Below are positions 1 through 9,059 of a stretch of DNA of 64,000 nt, piece after piece (position 1 is the stretch's first letter; each line of letters opens with the position of its first letter). The notes beneath the pieces were generated by a model. That model had not been told where the DNA came from, made no database searches, and saw only the letters and a program-made list of their open reading frames with translations. Both the position numbers and the translations under genes were made by a program. The stretch covers positions 1 through 64,000 of the forward strand of contig NZ_KI912398.1 in NCBI RefSeq assembly GCF_000518185.1. The letters run 5' to 3'. The DNA comes from Bartonella clarridgeiae ATCC 51734. GTDB lineage: Bacteria; Pseudomonadota; Alphaproteobacteria; Rhizobiales; Rhizobiaceae.

Positions 1-1077
1 TTCTATTGTAGATTTATGCTCTTCACTTCCAGCATAAAGATAAAATTTTCCAGAATCATTAACTATCGCATCACCTTCTAACACTGCACCAGCATACACC
101 CACGAACTCGCATTACCATTAATAGTTAGGTCGTATACATAGCCATCAGGATATATCTCTTGAACAGCATTATCATGTAAAGTAACAGTGATAGCTGTAC
201 CTCCTGCAAAAACACGCTGCTTTCCATTCTTAAAAACTTCAGTATCTACCGCAAAACCACCCTCTCCCTTATTTCCTTGATAAATATTTTGTACTCCTCC
301 TTGCATCACTTTTGTATTCCATGCTACCCCACCTTCATATATATTCTGTTGTCCTAGTTTTCCATCTTGACCGTAAATTACAGTGCCATTAGCAACACTC
401 CCCGTCATTTGGCCGTTAACATTACCTTCCCCGAAAACAAACTGTTTACCACCATAAATTTGCGTTCCTTCTACTTTTCCTCCACTTTCAACCTTTTGTT
501 GTCCACCTTTGTAAATAACAGCATTCTTTGAAAAGCCTTGTTTACCTATTGAAGCTTGAACAGTTTCAATACCACCATTCTCAATTTTAGTACCTTCACT
601 AAAACCACCTGCATAAATATAAAGTTTTCCATTATTTCCAACTTTATTATCGATAGACTTACCTGGACTATCTTTCTCGCCACCATTTCCAACATAAACT
701 CTAATGTCCTTATCTATCATTAAATTTTTTAGAACTGCTCCATCTTGAATAACAGTTGTTTGACCTTTTCTAAAAATTGCAATATTTTCTTCTTCCTCAT
801 TATTATCAGGTTTTAATATTGTAAAATTCTGATCCATCATAGCGTCGTCAAAAACACTAAAACTGTTTAACTCATTAGAAATTGGCAGAGTCATATCATT
901 TCGAATTTTACTAAACTCTTTACATTTTTCAGTCTTCTCTACTTCATAAGTTCCATTTATGCTATAGTCTAAAGACCAACAAAAAGATTGGATTTCATTT
1001 TTATTTGCGTTTGCAACTCCCACAAAAGAGCTACTTATCATAAGTACCCAATAACCTAACTTCCACTTGTATTGCAT
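1..1077 (-). CDS. Autotransporter adhesin, N-terminal part (cut by window edge)
   Basis: An open frame of 359 codons starts at an ATG at 1077 and runs off the left edge without a stop. The first ~24 residues look like a signal peptide (KWKLGYWVLMISSSFVGVANA). From about residue 110 the protein is a repetitive passenger of strand-loop-strand units rich in GG, with motifs such as IYGGKQFVFGEG, VYAGAVLEGDAIV and KFYLYAG. This is the AIDA-I-like repeat typical of type V autotransporter passengers, which are plentiful in Bartonella. The C-terminal beta-barrel would lie outside the window. Expected role: surface adhesion or host interaction; no ligand can be named. Its neighbour on the same strand is a dead effector gene, so this is an accessory region. 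Confidence 0.85.
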   Translation of the reverse strand, partial: MQYKWKLGYWVLMISSSFVGVANANKNEIQSFCWSLDYSINGTYEVEKTEKCKEFSKIRNDMTLPISNELNSFSVFDDAMMDQNFTILKPDNNEEEENIAIFRKGQTTVIQDGAVLKNLMIDKDIRVYVGNGGEKDSPGKSIDNKVGNNGKLYIYAGGFSEGTKIENGGIETVQASIGKQGFSKNAVIYKGGQQKVESGGKVEGTQIYGGKQFVFGEGNVNGQMTGSVANGTVIYGQDGKLGQQNIYEGGVAWNTKVMQGGVQNIYQGNKGEGGFAVDTEVFKNGKQRVFAGGTAITVTLHDNAVQEIYPDGYVYDLTINGNASSWVYAGAVLEGDAIVNDSGKFYLYAGSEEHKSTIE

Positions 1078-2084
1078 AACTACATCCTTATTATTCTGTC
1101 TCGGACAAACTAATGGGAGTAAGTAGCTCTGCAAAATCACATTTCAACCAGAACTCATCAAAATTTACCAAGGGATATCATAAAGTATATGGGCATTTAA
1201 TGGCTTGTGTTCGAAGGCATAAAACCATTCCACCTTTTCAAATCTTGCACTTGCGCTCTCAACACTCTATAAAAGAATGTCTTTCATTTTAATAAGCATA
1301 TATTTTATTGCCTTATCCTTTTAAGAATCATTTTCAATGAATTAGATAATATACGTTTAATATTTTTTAAAACATCAAACTGTTTATTTTTATGATTATA
1401 AAGAATATATCATACATAAAAAAATCGAAAATCAGAACTTTTGATGACATTTCAACACGCTATTCTGAATTTTGGTGCAATATAATTTAAGATTTGACTA
1501 ATGCTAATAAAATTCATCGGATACAAGTAAACGGATATTAGACTTATATCACAAAATAAAATTAAACATATTAGGAAGAACACTCTCTATTGCTTTCGAA
1601 GAATTATCACCATAAACATCAAAGATGTCTGCAAAATAACTTTAATCTGATTTTTGAAACGATATCAGACAAAAATAAAATATATTAATAAAATCAATAT
1701 AAATCACAAGAATAAAACTATTTTACTTTTTAAGTAAACTATCAAAAATTAAACTATAACCTTTTAATAAAGGATTATTATTTAAAATAATTTATGTATC
1801 TACAAAATTTATGAGAAATGCTAAATTCTGATAGCATTTGGTAATTTTATTCAATAAAATACAGGCTTATCTGCACGCCTTTCTCACTATGCTCAACCTT
1901 ACCACGTTCTAATGAAGTTGAATCTTTTAGAAAGCTCCTCTTGAAGTTTTTTCTAAAAGCCACCTATACACAAAAATCACATAAAATAAAACTTAAATTT
2001 TAACTAACTATAGCCATTTCTTTTGAGGATTAACTTTGAATCTTCTGGTTTGCAAATAGGCTTCTCTAACATCTCGAATGATTA
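1078..2084. other. Gene-free AT-rich interval with autotransporter promoter region
   Basis: No convincing reading frame was found on either strand. The part next to 1077 must hold the autotransporter promoter and leader, but no clear -35/-10 pair stands out. A 10-bp inverted repeat lies at 1924-1959. The rest looks like decayed DNA between the effector relic and the autotransporter. Confidence 0.5.
1924..1959. repeat. Inverted repeat, 10-bp arms
   Basis: The arms CTTTTAGAAA (1924-1933) and TTTCTAAAAG (1950-1959) are perfect reverse complements around a 16-base loop. It lies about 125 bases past the stop of the effector relic on the minus strand, so it could be an old transcription terminator, although no strong T run follows on either strand. 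Confidence 0.4.
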
Positions 2085-3044
2085 TTATAATTTCCTCCCT
2101 TTATTTACTGATAAGCCAACACTTTTAGCGAAGTTTTCATAATCCTTATTATCAATTGCTTCACAATCTTTAGCTGAGAGATGCCCTTTGATTTTGCACA
2201 TAAACTTATAGATATCTTTGCACACTGAAGGAGAGGATTCTAAAATTTCTCTCTGCTCACCTTGTTGGCACGCTAAGAATATTTTGCACTCCTTGAATGG
2301 TTATTTTACCATTTTTCTAGAACACACTTCTAGCTGTTTTTCTAGTTCTTTAAAATACCGCCTCTAAAATTAGTTTTATACTCATCAACTGCTTGACTGA
2401 ATTCAGATAAACTCCTTTCAGCATTTCTACACTTTGCATTTTATACCCAATAATTTCCTCTCCGTAAATTGAGAAATAGATTTAGGAGAATCTAAAATCT
2501 ATTTAGCAAGTTGTGGATCAAAATCTGGAAAGATATTAATATGTTCCATCTCTATTTGCAATAATTCTGAATTGCTATAAATCAAGTTTTGAATAATGCT
2601 TTACATCTCTTTATTTCACTTCGACAAAAGCATTTTTAAATTTTTAAACCTTCTTGAATTTTATTATCGCTTACAGAACTAATTTTTGTGCTCAATTCTT
2701 CTACTTCTGACGTAGCAACAGCCGTACTATCATAAAATGTAAAGATTCACTACGAGTATGTCCAGCCATTCAAATACATTTCTAAATAAGCATTTATGAA
2801 TCTCTTTTAGATAAGAGGAATCAAATCGCTTCTGCAACATTTTTAGGCTCAGATTAATAAATGCTTTTGTTACCTCATACGCACTTCTCTTATGAAGAGT
2901 AGCTGAATCTGTTATTTCATATTTATTCATATTTAGTTGTTAGCAGTTCGTTTTAGGATAAATCTTATCAAGAGTTAGATGTTTCTTTCGCACTTTTGCT
3001 TTTATTCTAGTTGCTTTCTTCACAGATTCGACAGAATTATTCAT
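2085..3044 (-). pseudogene. Bep-type Fic-BID effector, decayed
   Basis: Read on the minus strand with several frame changes, this interval gives an N-terminal Fic-domain half and a C-terminal BID-like half. The Fic part runs from MNNSVESVKKATRIKAK through FDSSYLKEIHKCLFRNVFEW; a lost base follows, then AGHTRSES, and another shift leads to a segment ending NKIQEGLK. It matches the start of the Fic fold in Bartonella Beps and VbhT. The catalytic HPFxxGNGR motif and the OB-fold linker are missing; the sequence jumps near 2600-2640 to a BID-like stretch with MEHINIFPDFDPQL, LDSPKSISQF, KLLGIK and FSQAVDEYKTNFRGG, ending SVGLSVNKGRKL before the stop at 2085. In-frame stops and frameshifts show it is dead. 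In life it would have been exported through VirB/D4 and would probably have AMPylated host targets. The family assignment rests on motif recognition by eye. Confidence 0.65.
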
Positions 3045-3190
3045 TCGAGTATTAAATTCCTCTAGTGAACAATCTCGGTTCGCATATTTTTCTCAAATGT
3101 AGAGCACTTTAAAAGGGTCGAGAGTATACCCTTCAATCATATGCGCGTTAATCACTGAATCAACAAATCACGGCGTTTTTGTAACATTTT
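3041..3190 (-). pseudogene. VbhA/BiaA-like Fic antitoxin remnant
   Basis: Directly upstream of the Fic relic, in the antitoxin-first order of class I Fic modules, the minus strand reads SVINAHMIEGYTLDPF, a few more residues, one in-frame TGA, then EKYANRDCSLEEFNTRM. This resembles the inhibitory helix of VbhA-type antitoxins ([S/T]xxxE[G/N], followed by a short segment and an acidic EE-containing helix). Here the position expected to be Ser/Thr reads Ala (AHMIEG). The N-terminus is blurred by a frameshift near 3165. The end coordinates are approximate and the reading frame merges with that of the effector relic. The gene is too short and broken to be functional. Confidence 0.45.
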
Positions 3191-3804
3191 TTAAGAACAG
3201 GATAAACATCTTCAGCTTTTTTTATGAATCCTGCTTAATCCTTTATTCTAAATCGCCTCTTACAACCATCATTTAACTCTCTTCAATTGCACCTAGAACA
3301 TAGATGAAAAACACATCTTTATACCTTACTTTCTCTAATTTATACATTACTTTCTCTAAAGAAAATTATCAGAAAGTTCCTTTTTCTAACTAATTATGCA
3401 TAAACGTTCAAATTTTGCAAAAAAAGATTAGTAATCACCAACTCATACGATAGATTTTTTAATGTTTTAAACATTTTTTCTTAATTTTGAAGTAAAAAAA
3501 CATAAAAACTGATGATTTTGTATTAAAAAATATAATATAGTCCTACATCCTTCTTAACTTATAGTTGATATTTGCTCACATTAGCCTTTTACTTCTCATA
3601 AATATCAAAATATAATATTCGATGTACGATTAAAAATAAAACACTATTCATATGAATATGTAATCTTTCGTTCTCTTTTATATATTTATAATCCACAGCG
3701 ATCATTAAAATCGATAGAGATAATGCTCGACACTGATATGAATTTTTTATAATCATAACGGTTTTGTAATTTAATTTTTATACACTAAAAGGAACCTTCT
3801 ATCC
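3191..3804. other. Gene-free interval upstream of the MHS transporter
   Basis: No coding frame was recognised. A 13-base direct repeat TTACTTTCTCTAA occurs at 3326-3338 and 3347-3359, upstream of the antitoxin/effector relic; it may be a leftover of that promoter. The right-hand part must hold the promoter of the transporter at 3805, and an AAGGAA sequence lies about 11 bases before its ATG. Confidence 0.4.
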
Positions 3805-5094
3805 ATGTCTACAAACATAGAAAAATGTAGCACTAATCGACAATCTTCACCCGGCCGAATTTTGTTCGCGAGTTTTATTGGCACAACAATAGAATATTTT
3901 GACTTTTATGTTTTTTCAACTGCTGCAGCACTCATATTTCCTCGATTATTTTTCCCATCTCAAAATGAGCAACTCGCTATTTTGCAATCCTTTCTCGTTT
4001 TTGGTGTTGCCTTCCTCTCTCGCCCTCTAGGATCAGTTATTTTTGGGCATTTTGGTGATAAAATTGGACGAAAAATAACACTCATTGCCTCTCTCCTTAC
4101 AATGGGTATTTCAACAATTATTATTGGTATCCTACCGACCTATGAAACAGCTGGTTGGTTAGCACCTTTCCTTTTAACAGTATGTCGTTTTGGACAAGGA
4201 ATTGGATTAGGAGGAGAATGGGGAGGAGCGGTTCTGCTCGCAACAGAAAATGCTCCCCCAGAAAAACGTAGTTGGTATGCAATGTTTCCACAATTAGGCG
4301 CTCCAATTGGCCTATGCGTGTCCATTATAGTTTATTTAGCACTATGGCATGCGCTTGATGAAGAGCAGCTTTTCTCATGGGGATGGCGTATTCCTTTTAT
4401 TGGCTCAATCTTTTTCATCGTTTTAGGATTATGGATCCGTATGTCGATCAATGAAACAATTGAATTCAAAAAAAATGTCGACCACAAAAAATCCTCTAGA
4501 ATACCTGTACTAGATGTATTCCTCAAATACCCACGAATTTTATTTCTTGGTACATTCTGTAGTATAACAGCCCTTGTCTTATTTTATTTGGTCACGACTT
4601 ATTTGCTAAGTTATTCAACAAACCATCTGCAATTATCATTCAATCAAGCACTTCAAGTAGAAATGGCTGGTGCTGTTTTCTTTGGTATTTTTACTATTCT
4701 GACAGGAAAAATTGCCGATCATATTAAACGCAGAAATTTGATGATTTGGGTGACAATGGCTACTGGCATCTATTCTTTTGCAATTCCTTACTTCTTCGAC
4801 AATGGAATTTTAGGTATTTGCGCAATGTCTGTCATTGGTTTATCTATCATGGGAATGACATATAGTCAGATTGGCGCAGTTCTTTCATCAGCATATCCAA
4901 CAGAAATTCGGTATAGTGGTGTTTCTATAACCTTTAACTTAGCTGGTATTTTAGGTGCAGCTATTGCACCTTACATTGCGGAATATCTAGTACAACATTT
5001 CAATGTTTCTTATATTAGTTATTATCTCTTCCTATCTTCTTTTATTTCACTCGTTTGTTTTATTGGCTTTACAGATGAAGAAATATCAAACTAA
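3805..5094 (+). CDS. MFS transporter, metabolite:H+ symporter (MHS) family
   Basis: A 429-residue integral membrane protein of the major facilitator superfamily. The N-terminal GTTIEYFDFYVF, the loop FGHFGDKIGRK between helices 2 and 3, and GQGIGLGGEWGGAVLL in the region of helix 4 are hallmarks of the MHS subgroup (ProP, KgtP, ShiA, citrate permeases). About 12 hydrophobic segments are present and the length is normal. It probably imports a small organic acid or zwitterion with protons; the substrate cannot be told from sequence. It stands alone, and its stop overlaps the stop of the convergent small membrane protein at 5091. Confidence 0.88.
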   Translation: MSTNIEKCSTNRQSSPGRILFASFIGTTIEYFDFYVFSTAAALIFPRLFFPSQNEQLAILQSFLVFGVAFLSRPLGSVIFGHFGDKIGRKITLIASLLTMGISTIIIGILPTYETAGWLAPFLLTVCRFGQGIGLGGEWGGAVLLATENAPPEKRSWYAMFPQLGAPIGLCVSIIVYLALWHALDEEQLFSWGWRIPFIGSIFFIVLGLWIRMSINETIEFKKNVDHKKSSRIPVLDVFLKYPRILFLGTFCSITALVLFYLVTTYLLSYSTNHLQLSFNQALQVEMAGAVFFGIFTILTGKIADHIKRRNLMIWVTMATGIYSFAIPYFFDNGILGICAMSVIGLSIMGMTYSQIGAVLSSAYPTEIRYSGVSITFNLAGILGAAIAPYIAEYLVQHFNVSYISYYLFLSSFISLVCFIGFTDEEISN

Positions 5095-5354
5095 AATATA
5101 ATAATGAATAATAAAACTAATATTAGCGGCAGAAATGCTGCTAATTTCATTTGTAAAGGTATCGGTTGAGGTAAAATGTACCATAATATTCCAGAAAATA
5201 ATACAGAAAGGAAAAAGAATAAAATATCGACAATAGCATTAATATGAGAGACAGAAAATATCTGTGATAGGATATTTGTTGTGCCCAACCATGAAACACA
5301 AAAAAAAGCTAATGCTACTGCCCATACAATAAGTAAAACTCGGTCAAATATCAT
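5091..5354 (-). CDS. Small integral membrane protein, unknown function
   Basis: I do not recognise the family. With the ATG at 5354 the product has 87 residues and is almost entirely hydrophobic, with about three membrane segments (LLIVWAVALAFFCVSWL, an INAIVDILFFFLSVLF stretch, and a C-terminal LAAFLPLILVLLFIIIF). The frame extends upstream to 5513, but that extension is charged and unlike the rest. A GGA lies six bases before the ATG at 5354, which favours that start; 5360 is an alternative. It is convergent with the MHS transporter and downstream of holC on the same strand. Confidence 0.55.
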   Translation of the reverse strand: MIFDRVLLIVWAVALAFFCVSWLGTTNILSQIFSVSHINAIVDILFFFLSVLFSGILWYILPQPIPLQMKLAAFLPLILVLLFIIIF

Positions 5355-5522
5355 TATCATTCCATTTGAATATTTTAATCTTAGGCTATATTTTATATAA
5401 CTCCTAAAATAAAAATCATAAGAAAAACTCAACAATTTCCTCCTGATTATTTCGCAATAAAGAACTATGAATTTATGATTGCCCAATACTGAAAAAATTA
5501 AAACAAAAGACATCCTTGTGAA

Positions 5523-5972
5523 TCAAACCTGTTGCTCCCAACGATGATCTTCAGTCTGCTGCCAATAAGTTAAATAATAATTTTTTGTTTTATATTCTTT
5601 CCACTGCTTACGAATAAGATTCAATTGCTCATCATTATGACCATCAAACATAATGACAAGTCGTTGATAAATATCAATATCTGAACAAATTGCTCCCTCT
5701 ATAAGAAAGCGCACTTTTGAGCCATTCGGATTTTCTTGTCCTATAGTAAGAAATACAGGCTGCAAATCTGGATATTTATCATATTCTGTTCCATGCCCAA
5801 TAAATGATTCATCGGCATAAACCCATAGACAAGTATCTATAAAATTGCATTGTTCTTTACTCACACATTGTATTGTTATTCTACCAAAACGCTTCAATGC
5901 ACGTTCCACTAATACAGGCAAAGTCTCTTTTAGAGTTGACTTCGTCAAATGATAGAACAAAATATCAACCAT
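5523..5972 (-). CDS. holC: DNA polymerase III subunit chi
   Basis: A 149-residue HolC family protein, the chi subunit of the clamp-loader assembly that links the replicase to SSB. The start MVDILFYHLTKS is typical of HolC, and the C-terminus EDHRWEQQV is also typical. An AGGA five to six bases before the ATG at 5972 favours this start over the ATG at 5984. In many proteobacteria holC lies downstream of pepA, which in turn is divergent from lptF; here no pepA is present between holC and lptF. Confidence 0.8.
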   Translation of the reverse strand: MVDILFYHLTKSTLKETLPVLVERALKRFGRITIQCVSKEQCNFIDTCLWVYADESFIGHGTEYDKYPDLQPVFLTIGQENPNGSKVRFLIEGAICSDIDIYQRLVIMFDGHNDEQLNLIRKQWKEYKTKNYYLTYWQQTEDHRWEQQV

Positions 5973-6628
5973 TTTAATCCTCAATACTTTTCATCACAAA
6001 GCACTATTAGAGCTTTAGTATTTTAATATAATCAAAGTAAGTTAGAGTTGAAAATCTCATCTTATTTTAATAATTATATTCTCAAAAAATAATATTATAT
6101 TTATTTTATAGCTTAATAAGCCAATATCTTCATTATTTATTCATTCTTAATGTTACAATTGCCTTGCATTCAGATAGTTTATACAAAACATCTTGATTCC
6201 TTTTTCAAATGATTTTATTCACAGATCGGTCTCTTTTGTGATATATAAATAAGTGTTTTTTAATTCAAAATAAGAGAGTGAGAGAGATTGAAAAAATATC
6301 GCTCTATTTGAAGCTGATTATTCAAATTAATAAATTGATAGTTATAATTATAAATTAATTACTTGTACGATTAAAATCATGTTTTAGGTAAGTTAAAAAG
6401 GCTATTTATTTCATAGTCTATACTTTCTGTGTAGGCCACAACTGAAAATACAATATATAGTAAAATATAGTAAAATAAATGAAGATCAGTTAACCATTTT
6501 CTGTTACTGATTAGAAACATGCGTATATAAGACATAAAGAAAATCTTCAAATTTTGATTACGTGTTTAAATTTAACGCATTATAGAATACCTATTTTGAA
6601 ATAAAAAACTGAGGACAACATCTATCTT
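5973..6628. other. Gene-free interval between holC and lptF
   Basis: No gene or recognisable pepA fragment was seen, although this is where pepA would be expected. A short 10-base tandem repeat, ATATAGTAAA, occurs at 6455-6474. The interval must contain the divergent promoters for holC and for lptF. A GAGGAC sequence shortly before 6629 is a plausible lptF ribosome-binding site. Confidence 0.45.
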
Positions 6629-7786
6629 ATGCGTATTCTTGAATTATATATACTAAAACGCATCTTTCTTCTTTTTAGTGCTGTGATGATTGGGGCAATT
6701 GGTATCAGTTGGACAGTACAAATCCTTGCAAGAATTAATTTTCTTACAACAAGTGGACAAACATTCTTAACAGTTTTACATTTTTCATCCCTATTAATTC
6801 CTTCTGTTACTTCTCTTGTTATGCCATTCGGATTAGTTATTGCAATTACAATCATCCTTTCAACAATGAATCAAGATTCAGAATTAGCTGTTATCAGCGC
6901 ATCAGGCATACCCAAAAATATTATTTGGAAGCCAATTCTTCTTTTAGCGATTCTTACTTCATTAACTTCCTTTTCCATTACTAATTTTATTGCCCCTAAC
7001 GCGCGTCTTAATATGCGACAAATGTTAGCAAATACTCATTCTGATCTTATTAATCTTTTCATTCGTGAAGGTAGTTTTCAAGAATTAACCAAAAATCTTT
7101 ACATAGAAATTGGTGAAACAAATACCAACGGAACTATTGGACGCCTTTTCATCGCTGATCAGCGCGATCGTCAGTTTGGTCTTTTTTATTATGCAAAAAA
7201 AGGAATAATTGTTAACAATAAAAAAGGCAATTTTTTAATCCTCAATGATGGCGAAATAGAAAGAATTGATTATAAAAATGATAATGTTTCAATTATCAAA
7301 TTTAGCTCGCATACTTTTAGCCTAAGCGAATTTATTACCAATAAGAGAACACCGAATATTTATCCTAAAGATCGACCTCTTTCTTATTTATCAAACCCCG
7401 ATCCAAATGATCCTCATTATCAACGAAAACCACTTCAATATAGAGCTGAATTTCACCGTCGCCTCACAGAATGTCTCTATCCTATCGTTTTTGCATTAAT
7501 TGCAGTAGCCATAGCAGGAGATGCACGATCTTATCGACAAACGCATATATCTTCAACTTTTTCTGTAATTAGTTTCTCCTTACTGATTTATTGGTTAGGA
7601 TATTTTTTCGCGAAAAAAACAGAAAATAACCCCGTTTATATCCCATTACTTTATATCATTCCGATAGGAATAAGCATATTAACCTTTTTCATGCTGCTCA
7701 CAAACTGTAAAATTTTCGTCCTTGCAAAATTTAATGATACCATTCAAAAAATTTTTCAGAAAAAATCACAAAAAATTGATTTATAA
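6629..7786 (+). CDS. lptF: LPS export permease LptF
   Basis: A 385-residue LptF/YjgP-YjgQ family permease. With LptG it forms the inner-membrane channel of the LptB2FG exporter, which pulls lipopolysaccharide out of the membrane towards LptC-LptA-LptD. The N-terminus MRILELYILKRIFLLF followed by membrane helices, a periplasmic beta-jellyroll middle (about residues 120-265) and three C-terminal helices is the family plan. MPFGLVIAITIILSTMNQDSEL is the conserved coupling-helix region, given here with its key residues MNQDSEL. It is complete. Its partner lptG, normally adjacent, starts only 1.27 kb downstream. Confidence 0.9.
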   Translation: MRILELYILKRIFLLFSAVMIGAIGISWTVQILARINFLTTSGQTFLTVLHFSSLLIPSVTSLVMPFGLVIAITIILSTMNQDSELAVISASGIPKNIIWKPILLLAILTSLTSFSITNFIAPNARLNMRQMLANTHSDLINLFIREGSFQELTKNLYIEIGETNTNGTIGRLFIADQRDRQFGLFYYAKKGIIVNNKKGNFLILNDGEIERIDYKNDNVSIIKFSSHTFSLSEFITNKRTPNIYPKDRPLSYLSNPDPNDPHYQRKPLQYRAEFHRRLTECLYPIVFALIAVAIAGDARSYRQTHISSTFSVISFSLLIYWLGYFFAKKTENNPVYIPLLYIIPIGISILTFFMLLTNCKIFVLAKFNDTIQKIFQKKSQKIDL

Positions 7787-9059
7787 AAATAATTTTTACT
7801 TATTCATACTGTATTAGAATTCACAATAGAGCAATATTTTCTTGTTTTAATCTTTCTTATTGTGAATCAAGCAAAACCGGTTATCTGAACATTAGAAGAA
7901 CAATTAACGGATTGATACAATCTTAAGAAAGAATTCAAGATGTCTTCTTATTAAACCATCTGTATACAAGAGTAATGGTAATATTAGGAACTAACAAATA
8001 ATAATGGTGCTGACTCGTTGTCTCATAAGCCTAAAAATAGGGAATCTCCATCGATTTTACACTACACCACCTGTGAGCAGTACCGAGGAATATAAATTAT
8101 AAGTCTGTAGAAATGGCCTTTTTAAAATAGGTATGTGAATTAGCCATACAATATATTGATCTTGAAGTGATCCTATTTAAAAAAAAAAGAAAAGAAAAAA
8201 TTTGAAGCTACGTGGGATCCCCATTATAAAAAATAATATTGCCTTAGACGATTTTGAAAACCGTAACGCCAAATTAATCAACACATCGTGAAACTGTACA
8301 TTAATTTTTATCCTTAAATTTTATATTTTTACCCAATTAGACTTTATGTTATTTCTCTGAAATAAATCCAATGAATATATGTCAATTCTCATTCCAATCT
8401 GGAATACAGAAGATAAAATAGTTTTTATAGTGTTTTAATTTTATTCAATTATTGCTGAAGGAAAGCTATTAATCAGGCTATGGCTATACACCCTAAAGAA
8501 TTACGAATAAGTAATTTATTTCAAAATAGCATCTATCTTTCTGAAACAAAAGCTAACGAAATAATAATAGTGAAACAGTATAGAAAAAGCTAGCAATGGC
8601 TAAGTTTCATACTTATCTACTTTTTATCTTAAATCTCAGCGTAATACGTAATTCATTTTTGATATAGGATTTTCTACACAAAATGCTGATAAAGAATACC
8701 AACTAGATTGGTTGAATCGAGATATAGTTATAGAAAGTTACCTTTTTTGAAAAATTACAAGATCTTTTTTCTATAACGTAAATATATGCAAAATCTTCAA
8801 AAATTATTAAGTATCTAAAAATTTCATGTTATCCAAAACCATTCTTGGAATTATCTTACTAATATGGATCAAAGTAGTGATGTATCATATCGGTAAAGTT
8901 TCAAAATACTGCAACCTTAATTAGTGCTTTGTAATGTTGTGATAGAGCATATCAGGCATTTAATAATCCTTATGATAAAGCTGCCTCGTACTTTATTGAA
9001 TATTCAAATGCATCATGATATCTAAACATTGCAACTCTTAATATGCCTCGGATGGTATC
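7787..9059 (+). other. Decayed interval splitting lptF from lptG
   Basis: No intact gene. Short plus-strand stretches with coding-like composition survive: 8465-8592 (AINQAMAIHPKELRISN, about 42 open codons), around 8665-8751 (STQNADKEYQLDWLNRD) and 8947-9018 (AYQAFNNPYDKAASYFIEY, ending at TGA). They are in different frames, as expected of an old pseudogene. I do not recognise the family. An AT-rich block with A11-type runs lies near 8180-8200. lptG may need its own promoter here. Confidence 0.4.

Noticed and set aside
2730-2930. A 66-codon open frame starting MNKYEITDS as a free-standing small gene
   Set aside because: It is the middle of the Fic-domain relic; its last residues (after FEW) come from a frameshift, and the proper continuation AGHTRSES is in the next frame.
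6455-6474. A 10-base tandem repeat upstream of lptF as a regulatory element
   Set aside because: Two copies of a pure AT-type word in AT-rich DNA are expected by slippage or chance.
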